Below are positions 8,213 through 18,536 of a stretch of DNA of 18,639 bases, piece after piece (the first letter of the stretch is position 1; each line of letters opens with the position of its first letter). The stretch lies in assembly GCA_000787465.1 (NCBI GenBank), contig JSYX01000638.1, forward strand, positions 1-18,639, in the 5' to 3' direction. The translations under genes and the position numbers were made by a program. Below the pieces are notes generated by a model. It was not told the origin of the DNA. It worked only from the letters and a program-made list of their open reading frames with translations, and did not search any database. Origin of the DNA: Thermomucor indicae-seudaticae (taxonomy: Eukaryota; Mucoromycota; Mucoromycetes; Mucorales; Lichtheimiaceae).

Positions 8213-9476
8213 CGAGTCGATGTACAAGGTTGAGATAACGAGAATCCAGTGCGTTTGCTGACTGGGTGGGAAGCGGCTTAAGATTATTCTGGAAAATCCA
8301 GAAGTGCATTTTGCGCCACTCTTTGAGCTCGGATGGTGATGTATACTGTACTTGCGGATCAGTTCTTTGCTAATCAAGAATAAATGCACGCATAGTACAT
8401 AGAGAATTTGACAAAAGGAACTTACCGCCTTGCTTTTCAGTGGTTCCTTTCCTGTCCCGTGACCTGGGTGATACGGATACCGTTAGCATAAGGTATGATG
8501 ACTGTTTGTCAAGAGTGCTCACAGTCTGGGATGGTTCAGCTCGGCGAGCTGGGCCTCGTCGTCTCGGCTTGTCTCGTCTAGTATCCATGTTGTGCCGTGC
8601 CGTGTGTTCCTGGGAACTTACTGGTGACTTCATCAAGTACGCACACGCCGGGCCGGGGTGCTCAATAGGATTGCAGATTCGAGGGCTACAACCTTGACGA
8701 GAAGAGTGCAAGGAGGACCCAAGCAGATGCAGGTTTGGACACATCGACCGATCGCCTGCATGGCCCAGCAGTCGACGCTTTCGAGCGATATGAGAAGTGA
8801 GTCAACAGTGAACGAGCGTAGCAAAGCGAGGTATAGGTCTTCCTGAAGGAGGAAAAGCAACAAAAAGAAGTCCAAAAGATATTGTACATGTAAGGCAATT
8901 GACAAGAGATTTCAGTGAAGCTTACGCGTCTAAGCTGCAGATCGGTATTTCTCAATGCGTCTTGTCAGCAAAGCGATATTGTAAGTGTCGATGACGCTTA
9001 TCCACGCACGTCGTATACGCCGGGAGAATAGTACATATATATGTGCGTCGCTCGTCTATCTATGTGTTGTAGAGATTGTTAATAAATATTTACAGTTGAC
9101 ATTGGCAAATAAGTGTTTGGATAAAAATGTTTGTAGTTTCAAGAAGCGAAAAAAGCGCAAAGAATGCATGGCCTCCTCGGGCAAGTTCCTGCAAAAGGCA
9201 GAGAAACCAGCCCTTCCGATGATACAATTGCTACTGTAATTGATTCGTTTTTATCACATGGAAAAGAGGTCTGTCTACAGTAATGCTCATATGTATTGTT
9301 TGCATTGACAATCCATCCATGCTCCATCAAAACATCAAATGGAAGATGTTATCAGTGCAAAATGGCATTCGCCAGCAGTGCCAAGAGGTTGATATTCATA
9401 GATAGCAAATTGGAGAGAAAGTTACAGCATATACAATATATAATCAAAAACAAGTTTTATGGTACTTTAGACAACC
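8213..9476. other. Gene-poor spacer, right part, downstream of Sin3
   Basis: About 1.26 kb between the inverted-repeat element and the Sin3 stop codon. The segment 8640-8990 is GC-richer than its surroundings and has protein-like stretches in more than one plus-strand frame. No model with normal-length introns and a clear start could be built, so no gene is called. The last 200 bp is AT-rich and probably includes the Sin3 3' UTR. Confidence 0.5.
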
Positions 9477-12400
9477 TTATTGGTTGACTGGGGATATCTT
9501 CAGCTTATACTTCTTGCGCCCTGATGAAAGACGTCTGGAAGTCCCTAGTCGTAGATAATCCTCCGAGTCGGTAATGTAAAAAAGGTGGTAAGTGTTGCTG
9601 CAGATCTTGTATCCATGGCCCGCTTGTGCTTTCATCACTCTTGCTCGATCTCTCCATGTTGTCCGCAAATTACGTTGCAAGAAGGATGGTCGCATCGCCT
9701 CTCGGTTGACACCAACAGTTGTGAGTTGCCAACTTGCGAATGACTCTTGATATTCTCGGGCTTGGCGACTGTAATCCTGATCATCATCTCGCGCGAGGAG
9801 ACTATAGAATAGACTTCGGTGTTTACTGTTATTTGGACCATCCTAAACAAAAAAGAAAGACACGAGTGAGAGTGGGATACGATGGCAAGCGATTTAACTT
9901 AGAAAGCCATACCGCGAAAAGCAGTCGATACATATTTTCGTTGCCCTTGATAAAGGCTTCGGCTTGTAGCTGGTACGCCTGCAGTTGGTTTATATCCGTC
10001 TGTGCAATGGTATGATCATCCTTCATATACAATTCAATAAGACCCTGGCACCGTTCGTCAGTCGATATAACGTAGGCTTGATGACAAAGAGCATATAGGA
10101 TCTTGTCAATGGTAGATATAACGTAGCTCTTTAACCCGAAAATGTAGCGGGAGCATTCCTCAAATGCGCTAGAGTCAATCTTGTTGCCGATATAGCAATC
10201 CGCCAGATCAAGAAGTGTTTGGTAATAACCCTTGGAAAAGTCAAGACGTATATCTAAGATAAGAATCAGCGTACGTAGTGTTAGTCGCGATGAAATGAGT
10301 AACTTGTCGTCGAACAATCTTACCGTTCACGATAGCTTCCTTTGCGTCAATGTCAAGTTTAGCTTGTAGGAAATCCTTTGTCATTCTCAAGTTCGACGCA
10401 TAATCATCGGCAACATCTTTCATCGTTTTCAGGCGTTCATATAATATCTATGACACTGTGTTAGAGGTGCGACATTCATAACACAAAATATCTTTCTTTT
10501 TTACCTGATATAACCGGAAGAAACAGAATATAGCATCGTTTGCAATAAGAGCGTCGCAAATCGGTGGATTTGCCAATTCGCCTATCAACACAAAAACATT
10601 CGGTTAGCTACGACTCGTCCATTGCCGAAAAGCTAAACATTATGACTACTACTTACTTCCATCGTTCTCATGATGCTCACCGTCTTCGGGCACTTCAGGA
10701 CTAGGATCCAACAAGGGCATCACAAACTTCTCCATGACACTTCGAATACTCCCAAGGACATCCGACTTGTATATCGTTCGGTGCTTCATAAACGCCAGCA
10801 ACAGCCCATTAATATCCTCAAATACCGCGCGATCCGAAAAGTAAAACTTGATTTGCGCGTTGTTCTCCATACTGTTCATATCGATGTCAAGCTGGTCCCT
10901 TGCCAGTGCTTCAATTTCGCTCACAAGAGCCTTATCAGACAGTATCTTCTTGTCAATATTCTTGAATGTCATGCTTCGATAATCCAACGCCTTGAAATAT
11001 GCATCATTCTCTTTCTTCTTCCAAACCTCATTCAGATTATTCTGGATGTCTAAAGTTAGCCAAAAAGCGTTTCTCACTCAGTCACAGGCATCTGCTACTT
11101 ACAAACTCGGTCTTCCAATCTTCTACTTTAGCCTTTAGGCGCTTCAAAACGGGCTTCGCAGACTGCGCTGGGTTGGCATGCAGCAATGAAATAATGTCGT
11201 TATACTTGCACCGATCGTAAATTTTGCTTAATGCGCGCTTGTAAACGGTCTCACTCCGAGCTCCTAGGCGTGGCGGCGCGCGATAATTTTGCCGTTCTTC
11301 TGGCGGTAGACTTTCAACAGTTTCAACGATCCGTTCAAGCAATGCAATGGTTGCCACACCAGAGTCAATATCAAGATCACGAGCGTATCGCTCCTCTTCA
11401 ATCCTGTGCAGAACTTCCTCAAACTGGTTCTTCTTGGACGCCACAAACCCGCCATCTTCACTAGCCCACGTAGGATGTGATACGTATTTGTCATTAAAGA
11501 CTTGCCGGCAAAGGGCATCAGCTCCCGAGCACTGTGAAGATTCTGACTAAAAAATAATAACAATTCATCATCATCATCGTCATTGTTAGTTATATCCAGC
11601 AGGATTCCGGGAATATCACGTGACCTTACCTTTGAAACCATGCGGTAGCTTGGACCGGGATCGTTTCTTTCAGCGGCAGTAATAGGATGTACCCGCCGGG
11701 GGCTTTCACCACCACGTACTCTGCTCTCGGGGAAATCTGCATTTCGAACATTACTTTCCAAAGGCGCCGGTTCAGGGTAAGGGTCACTATACGACAATAC
11801 GGCCTTGAAATCATCAAACAACTGCTTATCACGCCCAATAAAGTATTTTGCTCGCTCCATCATCGTCGCCATATCAATAATATTCTGATTAAACGCGTTC
11901 ACCAGCTTGAGGAAGGAATGGTATGTGATTGGATTGCCGCAGACCCGCTGAATCCGTTCAAATAGTTGATCAGTTTCTGAGCCAGTTGTTGGCATATTCG
12001 CAAATTGCGCAGGATCAGCACCAGCCATAGCGGCGGCTTCCAAAGCTTCAGGACCAATAGAATTCAACCTTTTCAGGCGTTTCGCACACTACACCAGACA
12101 TCACGTGTTAGACAAATATATGGGTTGTAGCTGTCTGTGAACTTTACCTGCTCCTCAAACGCCTCTCGGGTGTGGGTACCACGACGACCTGAAACAGAGG
12201 AGATTAGTATACGCTGATAAACAAAGGGCGGATCCGCAATCACTCACCCAGCACGCTCACAGTAGTTGTGCTTTCTCCCATAACCACATCCTCATCATCA
12301 TCATCCGGCATAAACTGGCTAAACTCGTTCAACAAACTAATGTCACCACCAAAAACCTTCTCCATCTTCTCATACGCCTATACGAAGCAATAAACAAAAT

Positions 12401-14563
12401 TTTTTCTTAATTGCCATCCTGCTTTTTTAGGCAAATCTAAGCCTTACCTGCGATCTACTCATTCTCTTCTGCAGCACAGCCTCCAACGTTCTCTCAAATT
12501 CAATTGGGACTTGCGGCTTGTCCCAGAACTGCACCTATTGTGTGGCCCAGAACAAACCAACATTAGCACGTGAATACACATGAAAAGAAATAAACACTTA
12601 CGCGTAGCTTGGTCACAAAGCTAATCGCATTGGCAAAGGAGACTTCTGCCTGCCCTTGGGCACTGGGCGGCGGTGGAACTCCTGCCTACATAACACGCAA
12701 CACATTACTGAGCATGATTGTCTCACAACTGGCCAGTACTAGGCTCTCTGCCACTCACCTGTTGCTTGCCCTTTGGCACCCGAATGCGATAGCTGGGCGG
12801 CAAGAACCCGTTAAAACCCTCCAAAAGGTCTGGTCTGCCGCTGAGCAACTGTGACACCTCCGTGATCACAGCAGACACAGACATCCTAGATCAATAATGA
12901 TCAGCTTTAGCAAAGCAGTAATTGTGCAAGATCGATTGTGTCACACTTACGACTTGTTCGAGTTTGCTTTCAGCAAACTCAAGAACCGGTTGAACACGTC
13001 CGGCTGGCTGGCAAAAGCGGTCTTTACAGACTGAATATAGTCCAAGGCTTCGCGTCTGCTCATTGGACGTAAATTGACCGCGTGAGGATCTTGAAAAGCC
13101 CTTGCGGGCTGGCTGGAGGGAGGAGGAGGCGGCGTGGGAGAAGGAGGAGGGGCAGGAGCAGCAGCAGCAGAAGAAGAAGCGAAGTTCGAGGGAGCGGAAG
13201 GAACCATGGCAGAATTGCTGTTGGATCGTAGAGGAGGAGGAGGAAGAAAGGAAGGATTTATTTGCTGCGGGGCTTGATTGGGTGCAGATATATATGCGGT
13301 TGGTGGGCCAAACAATGCAAATGGTGGCGGAGGGTAACACGGTGGAGGAGGTGGATAAAGGTGCGCATAGAGGTGATTGTATGCCGGATACGTCATAGGG
13401 TGTACAGGCTCGCATGTAGTTTGATCATTGTTGACATGCATGTCCTTTGTATCATCATCAACCTTGTTGGGCGCCTTCTTGCGTTGCGTTTTCGCTAAAG
13501 TTTTCCCTTTATCAGCTGATTGTTTATTTCTAGATGCACGCGGTCTCTTCTCTATTGGTTGTTCAATTTGTAATCGTTGCGGTGGTTGGCTTCGTCGCTT
13601 ACTTCTCCTTTGAGGTTGCAGTTCATGCGGCTTTGATTGACTTTCCCAATTTGGTTCAATAGACTCCTCAGGGTTCTGGCCTTCGTTGTCTAGATGGGGC
13701 TCCTGTTTGCGTTCTTTGTCTACTATCTGTTGGCTTTCCTGACTGTGATCGTCTAGAACACTTCCTTGTGATTCCTGCTGGCATTGTTTTGGTTCTTGCT
13801 GATCGTCTTCATTATTACGTTCTTCATTCAAATGCATATCAGTATTATGCCCTTGTTGTGCATCGGCATGCTCTTCTTTCTGTTGTTCTTGTTGATGCAG
13901 CCCAGTTCTGTCATCCTGCACGTCCTTTTGGGCTTGATGGTCACTTTGACCTGCGAGAGGCTTTTCCTTTTCCTTTTTCTTCTTCTTCTTGATTTCCGTG
14001 TTTCGCTGAGCTTGCTGTCCTTGTTCGTTGCTTTCAGCATCTCTAACAGTGGTACTTTGCATGTCTAACGCGTTATGTTGGGCTTGCTTGCGTTTCTGAA
14101 TCCGTTTCTTCTCTGGATCCATTTGTTCCTGTTGACGTTGAACTATCTCTCCTTTGCCCCGGTTGCCTAACGTCTTTTGATTTTTTGCAAACTTCTGTAT
14201 GTTCCCTTCATGCTGGGCCGGCGGAATCGAGTCTTCTTGCCGGTAGGGAGAGTCATTTGGCTTCCGTGGCTGCACGATTTGCTTACTCTGTAGCTCGCGA
14301 TGAAGATGCGAATCGCTCTTATCTCTTTGTACCTCCAAATTTTCTTGAAGTTGGTGGTTATGTTGCTCTGATTCATCTTGGTGGTCTGGTTTGTCGTGTG
14401 CTTTCTGCACTTGGTGTAATTTATTAACTGATTGGTGTGGTTTAGCAGGCTGCTTCTGCATGTTTTGATCTCTCTCCTTGGAATCTCTCAGGGACTGTTG
14501 ACTAGGCTGCGCTGACTGCTGCTGTTCCTCCTTTCGTGGAACATGCTGAGCCTGCATGTCCAT
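9477..14563 (-). CDS. SIN3: Sin3 transcriptional corepressor (PAH-domain scaffold of Rpd3/Sin3 complex)
   Basis: Nuclear scaffold that holds the Rpd3-type deacetylase. Thirteen exons: 14563-12951, 12885-12759, 12685-12602, 12534-12448, 12377-12248, 12188-12148, 12088-11630, 11546-11103, 11041-10657, 10581-10505, 10447-10324, 10253-9913, 9842-9477; 1425 aa, all introns GT-AG, 57-83 nt. Residues 1-390 are Gln/His/Lys/Glu-rich with basic clusters (Lys6 at about 192; RRSKRR at about 319), then a Pro-rich stretch to about 490. PAH1 spans about 499-572 ([16 protein letters not shown] ... [15 protein letters not shown]). PAH2 spans about 595-671 ([15 protein letters not shown] ... [12 protein letters not shown]) and PAH3 about 733-794. 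The HDAC-interacting domain follows from about 842 (GPSYRMVSK ... [44 protein letters not shown]). The end has a Sin3 C-terminal region ([13 protein letters not shown]). The first in-frame ATG after an upstream stop is at 14563. For exon 9 the acceptor CAG|AAT (11041) is preferred over TTTAG nine bases earlier because it keeps phase and family spacing. Confidence 0.95.
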
Positions 14564-14914
14564 TTGACTTTGTTGCACTATAGAGTTCTCTTGAACACGC
14601 CAGGTCTACAGACACACGTTTCGGAGTGTACACGTTTCGTGAAAATACACGTGACCTACACGCGTTTCAGGGCTTCCGCTAAGATCGAGTGTACGCGTTT
14701 AGAGATGAAATGAAATCGGGCGGGCTATAGAAATTCTGTTATTTCAATTAACTGTGTCCGATATGGAGAGATAGCCTCCCAAGAATGCGGGATGGCGGCA
14801 GTACTAGCGAGGCATCTCCTTTTATTACGCATGCTTGAGGTCACGATCCACGTTACTGTCGCGAAAATGTTTAGCAAAGTAAGTCCTTCTACTACAGATA
14901 CTAAATTGCTAGTT
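14564..14914. promoter_or_regulatory. Sin3 promoter with repeated ACACG(CG)TTTC motifs
   Basis: 351 bp between the metaxin-like stop and the Sin3 start. Within about 90 bp there are two ACACGTTTCG copies (14614-14623 and 14630-14639), one CACGTG (14648-14653) and two ACGCGT boxes (14660-14665 and 14693-14698). Both ACGCGT boxes are followed by TT. The ordered cluster looks like a transcription-factor array. The ACGCGT form suggests G1/S-type control, by analogy with MBF. A leader intron ending at CTATAG (about 14579) just before the ATG is possible. Confidence 0.6.
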
Positions 14915-16323
14915 TTATTCTTCGTAATCTTCATCTTCAATGTCTTCTTCAAATTCCACTTCATCGAAATCCTCTTCACCCTCTTCCTCGCCAAATTCTA
15001 TGCTTACAATACCATTGTGTATAACATATGCAAGGAAAAATGTCACACCACCAGCGATAGACCATATTCTTTTGCGTTCAAAATCCAGCTGCGACTGTGA
15101 TTTCTCTGGCTTTCCTTCTTGCTTTGTACCCATGTAGGATATCAAATCATCCTTAATGTTGCTGAAAAATGCGCGAGGATTATTCCATAGCGTCCGCCAC
15201 ATTGACGGGATATCCTCAGATGGGGCTGACTCTGTGTTTTCAGCTGAGAAATACTCTTGTTTGATCCGGTCGCAGTACTGTGCCAGCCTTGGGTACTCGT
15301 TTATCAGTATGTGCTGTAACCGTCGGTGTGCCAAGTCCGGATAGAGGTGAAGAGCCAGATGACCAAATACTATACAATCCAGGGTCGAAGGCCTGAAAAA
15401 TAAAATGCATTATTTCTCGGTAAAGCCTTCCTCATACACAGCATCGTTCTTACCGATCCCCAAACATATATGGCTTATTACCCAGTTGTTGATCCAGGAC
15501 ACTGTATGTTTCCCTCGCTAATCTATACATCTGGAACAAACAGTAAGCTTCCTCGCTATGACCAAAGAAGTCATAAACTTGCGAGATCTCTCTCTACTTA
15601 CATAGTGCCAGCCAGTCCTTCGTAGTTCTTTCATTTCTTCCATTTCGTTTTGTGGTAAACCGCTATCATCATCTTTGATCTCCACGTTATACTTCGTCAG
15701 CCGAGCTTTAGCATTCTTCTTTAACTGAATTGGTACAAGGTAACGGGACGGAAAGGGAAGTAATTGGCCGTAGACAGGTCGAATGTTCTTTACAAAGTTT
15801 GTGGTATCTGCATACCAAGTGTACAACTGGACACACAAGACAATTAGTAAACTCTCTTCAAAACTCTTCGGCGCGCGATATACTACCAGGCAGTCGTACA
15901 GCTTTTCTTGAGCAAGAGCGCTATAGCTAATATACGCAAGAGACGTCAGTATAATTTAAAGATTCACATGGTTGATAGTAAGTAGACATCAAAACTCACG
16001 CGACGTGTTCTGCCTTTTGCTGGTCCGTCAAGTCCTGGTTGCCGTCAAATCCATGCTTTGCAAGGTGTGTCAGAATCCGATCTACACCAGCAACCCATGC
16101 GCTTCCGTGTTTCAAAAGTGGCAATTCGCCTTTTCAATAATTTAGGAAACGTCGTGATGGCTGGTTTGCTTTATTCCCCCTTACCCGTAGGGCTGCACTG
16201 AGGATCATTGACATAGACTACGGTAAATTCTGCTTTGACAAGTTTCAAATACGCCTCAGCAATGACACATTTTGGATCGATCGAAGGCGCATTCAGTGCA
16301 GGGCTCCAAACGTACAATTGCAT
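14915..16323 (-). CDS. Metaxin/Sam37-like mitochondrial outer-membrane sorting subunit
   Basis: Component of the SAM/TOB complex that inserts beta-barrel proteins into the mitochondrial outer membrane. Six exons: 16323-16185, 16129-16000, 15926-15887, 15826-15602, 15530-15454 and 15392-14915; 362 aa; introns 55-73 nt, all GT-AG. The N-terminal thioredoxin/GST-like half starts MQLYVWSPALNAPSIDP and has GELPLLKHG. The C-terminal GST-like half carries LLYTWYADTTNF and the family signature FGDRPSTLDCIVFGHLAL (about 201-218). A single hydrophobic segment at about 313-335 (IWSIAGGVTFFLAYVIHNGI) fits a tail anchor in the outer membrane. The last 27 residues are almost entirely Glu and Asp. The start is the first ATG and matches the family N-terminus. 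It is in tandem with Sin3 downstream and PITP upstream, all on the minus strand, with separate promoters. Confidence 0.93.
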
Positions 16324-16788
16324 AGCTTTTATCCAGCGAAGGTATTGACGCCAATTTTTCGACCTGGGGCCTGATTAAATTCTGCAGCGGGAAAGTTGTT
16401 GACCATCACGGAACCAGTTAACCTGGTATAAGTTCATAACTTAGTAGCGATATAGATTATCACTTAGTATGGTTATATCAAAAGCATTTCTGGACGACAA
16501 AAAGCTTTTACAGAACTGACTGAGTCGACATTGCGTCTCTCTAGGACTGACTTCCTCTCCCTTTTCCCGATATCATCGTATCACTACGACTTGGCAATGA
16601 CATACACTTGGAATTGATGCATGAACGCACTATCCAATCTTTCGAGATGGGGATTGTCTTGATTTATTATAGTGCTGGCTATCTAGTCAGCTCCTACACT
16701 TTAGTCCATGTGTCCAGATGCATGCAAAACAAAGAGAGGGAAAGAAAAAGAAAGTGAAAGAACAAGGATTAGTGATGATACGGAATGC
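16324..16788. other. Intergenic region between metaxin-like gene and PITP
   Basis: 465 bp holding the metaxin promoter and the PITP 3' region. It includes a purine-only-like tract (GA/AAAG-rich, about 16732-16766) and a small imperfect palindrome ACCAGTTAACCTGGT near 16423-16437. No coding sequence is seen. Confidence 0.6.
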
Positions 16789-17963
16789 TTATTTTCCGTC
16801 GTTTGTCGCAATGCTGGCAGTGTCAGGAGTTGAAGCTGTCACTGGTGGTCCCTGGTTTCTTCTAATGTCCAGATCTTTCTTGATCTGATCTTCCAGTTCT
16901 CGGATATCATCTAGTGTCATACCGTACCATTGATCCATCCAGCAGAACAGTTGTCTAAAATAAAAATTCTCGCTTGCTGAGTGTTCGACCAACAACCTGT
17001 TGAAAACCATTCCTTCTTACCTATGAAATTTGATAAACAGGTTATGGATAGTCTTTGCCAAGAAAGATTCCACCTTGCTTTGCAGGCCAAACCATTTGAA
17101 TTCAATGTACACGAGCTTGTAGCATGTCATTACTGGTTCACAAGTCTTTGTCCAGTCCTTGTCTACCAGCGGACCACGTCCTGTTTTAGTAGAGGAAACG
17201 AGCTTGGGATCTTCCTCGGGTTTGTATTCCTTTGGATCTATCTTGTCATTTGCTATATCAATAAAGATCACTTCACGCTTCTTGAGATCAGACTCCGGGA
17301 TATTGAGCGCGTTCTCGATCTCTCCGCGTGATTTATCCACATGTAACGTCTCGTAAACAATGGAGAAGTTGTCCTTCATGTAGCCGTTCTGTTCCAACGA
17401 CACTATGAGCCATCTGATGCCATTCATGCCCAACCAACTTCATTTTACCTTTAGCACTATGAACGGGGAAAGAAAAAGAGAATCATGAATGTCATGTCAT
17501 TAAGTCCAGATGTTCCCCTCTTTCACATACCTGTTTTGCAGTACGGATAAGCATTCCAGGCCTTTCCAGCAAGTAGAAGGAGAAAAGTGTCATTAAATTA
17601 CTGTAGAGAGAGTAAATGACGATAATCCTCAAAAATACATACTTCCTCATAAAGGTCGAGGGCACCAGCGGGTGCAAGGGCACGCACGAATCCTGGTACT
17701 CGCGACGCCAAACGAAAGATTTTGTAGGTATATTGTCCCTTTTCGCCGTCCTTTTCGTAAGGCTCGTTTTTCAAGACCTCAACACCTTCACCACCACCGG
17801 TTTGTTCTTTGGATGCCATGGCAGTCGCGTACAGCTGACCTAATGTTTGGTTCATCATCGGGATCAGATGGAACCGAGCTGATGTCTCTAACTCCTAGCA
17901 CTTACCGACTTGATATTCTGCTTCGGTACAGTTATTAATCACACGGTATTCCTTGATAAGCAT
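16789..17963 (-). CDS. Class I phosphatidylinositol transfer protein
   Basis: Soluble START-like lipid carrier exchanging phosphatidylinositol and phosphatidylcholine between membranes, supporting phosphoinositide signalling. Six exons: 17963-17906, 17839-17643, 17561-17531, 17456-17449, 17388-17021 and 16954-16789; 275 aa (mammalian PITP-alpha is 271). Landmarks in order: [46 protein letters not shown], whose T57 and K59 correspond to the inositol-binding Thr and Lys of the family; [60 protein letters not shown]. This is the animal-type (class I) fold, unrelated to the yeast Sec14 class. The C-terminal tail after about 250 is Thr/Ala/Pro-rich and not conserved. The fourth exon is only 8 nt, yet phases and homology agree on both sides. 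Very secure identification. Confidence 0.96.
17449..17456 (-). other. 8-nt microexon of the PITP gene
   Basis: TGCTAAAG on the minus strand, preceded by TTCATAG and followed by GTAAAA. It completes a Val codon and adds Leu-Lys, giving YCKT-VLK-NGYMK, which lines up with YCRT-VIT-NEYMK of animal PITPs. Flanking introns are 74 and 60 nt. Confidence 0.85.
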
Positions 17964-18434
17964 GCTGATGAGACGCAGATGTTCAAAGACACGAAAGTTT
18001 GAGATGCAAATAGAAGAACAGTAAACAAGAGATTCTGTTTATGAATCAATCGTGTATTTCAAAGAAGTTTGGATTTATAGTTTGCGGTGATGATGCGTGT
18101 ACCAAAAGGGAGGTAATCGCGACAGAGAAAACAGTAAGGAAGAAGAAAGGGAGACGGTCAATACGCAATTTTTCGCTTTGGCAACTGGGCGGAGACCATT
18201 CTGGGGGTTGCCTCGTTGTGGTATCTCCGCCGATCCCATTTAATAGGGGAACTTGAACCACGAGAAACGTAAACCTGTCATCAGCGAAAAACAAATCAAG
18301 GCTTTGCGCTTTTCCATCATTTCGATATGCGCGTCCTATCCCCGTTATAGTCGGTCTAAATGTTCGGTAAAACTTATATCACGCTCGTGCACGAGACCTC
18401 ACAAGTCTAAATAGGGTGTCGAATCTCCCTTTTT

Positions 18435-18474
18435 AGGCGTTCTATATGATAGAATCGGGGTTTGAAGAACGCCT
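18435..18474. repeat. 9-bp perfect inverted repeat, 22-nt spacer
   Basis: AGGCGTTCT at 18435-18443 pairs with AGAACGCCT at 18466-18474. It could be a hairpin or a dimer-binding site. No tRNA-like A/B boxes could be recognised around it. Confidence 0.6.
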
Positions 18475-18490
18475 CTTGCAACTGTCGTGT

Positions 18491-18518
18491 CTGCCTGTCT
18501 GCCTGTCTGTCTGTCTGT
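18491..18518 (+). repeat. CTGT/CTGC tetranucleotide microsatellite, 7 units
   Basis: Seven tandem four-base units (CTGC, CTGT, CTGC, then four CTGT), ending in CG. A simple repeat, probably polymorphic. Confidence 0.9.
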
Positions 18519-18521
18519 CGT

Positions 18522-18536
18522 CCCGCTTTTCGCGGG
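18522..18536. repeat. Small GC-rich hairpin
   Basis: CCCGC-TTTTC-GCGGG forms a 5-bp stem with a 5-nt loop directly after the tetranucleotide repeat. No role is evident; eukaryotic genes do not use such hairpins as standard terminators. Confidence 0.5.

Noticed and set aside
11042..11050. Sin3 intron 8 acceptor at TTTAG (after 11050)
   Set aside because: It lies only about 5 nt from the CTAAC branch and puts the next exon out of frame; CAG|AAT nine bases later keeps phase 0 and the usual spacing between the conserved tryptophans.
13102..13398. Plus-strand frame rich in Glu, Arg and Gln opposite Sin3 exon 1
   Set aside because: Shadow of the proline- and serine-rich codons of Sin3.
14564..14578. 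Upstream GTG start for Sin3 at 14578
   Set aside because: Nuclear genes of fungi normally start at ATG; the first in-frame ATG is at 14563, and an upstream stop at 14606-14608 limits the extension.
18301..18440. Possible tRNA (TATAGTCGGTCTAA and GTGTCGAATCTCC resembling A and B boxes, followed by TTTTT)
   Set aside because: No consistent cloverleaf: the anticodon arm would be CTCGTG/CACGAG with no loop, and the acceptor ends do not pair.
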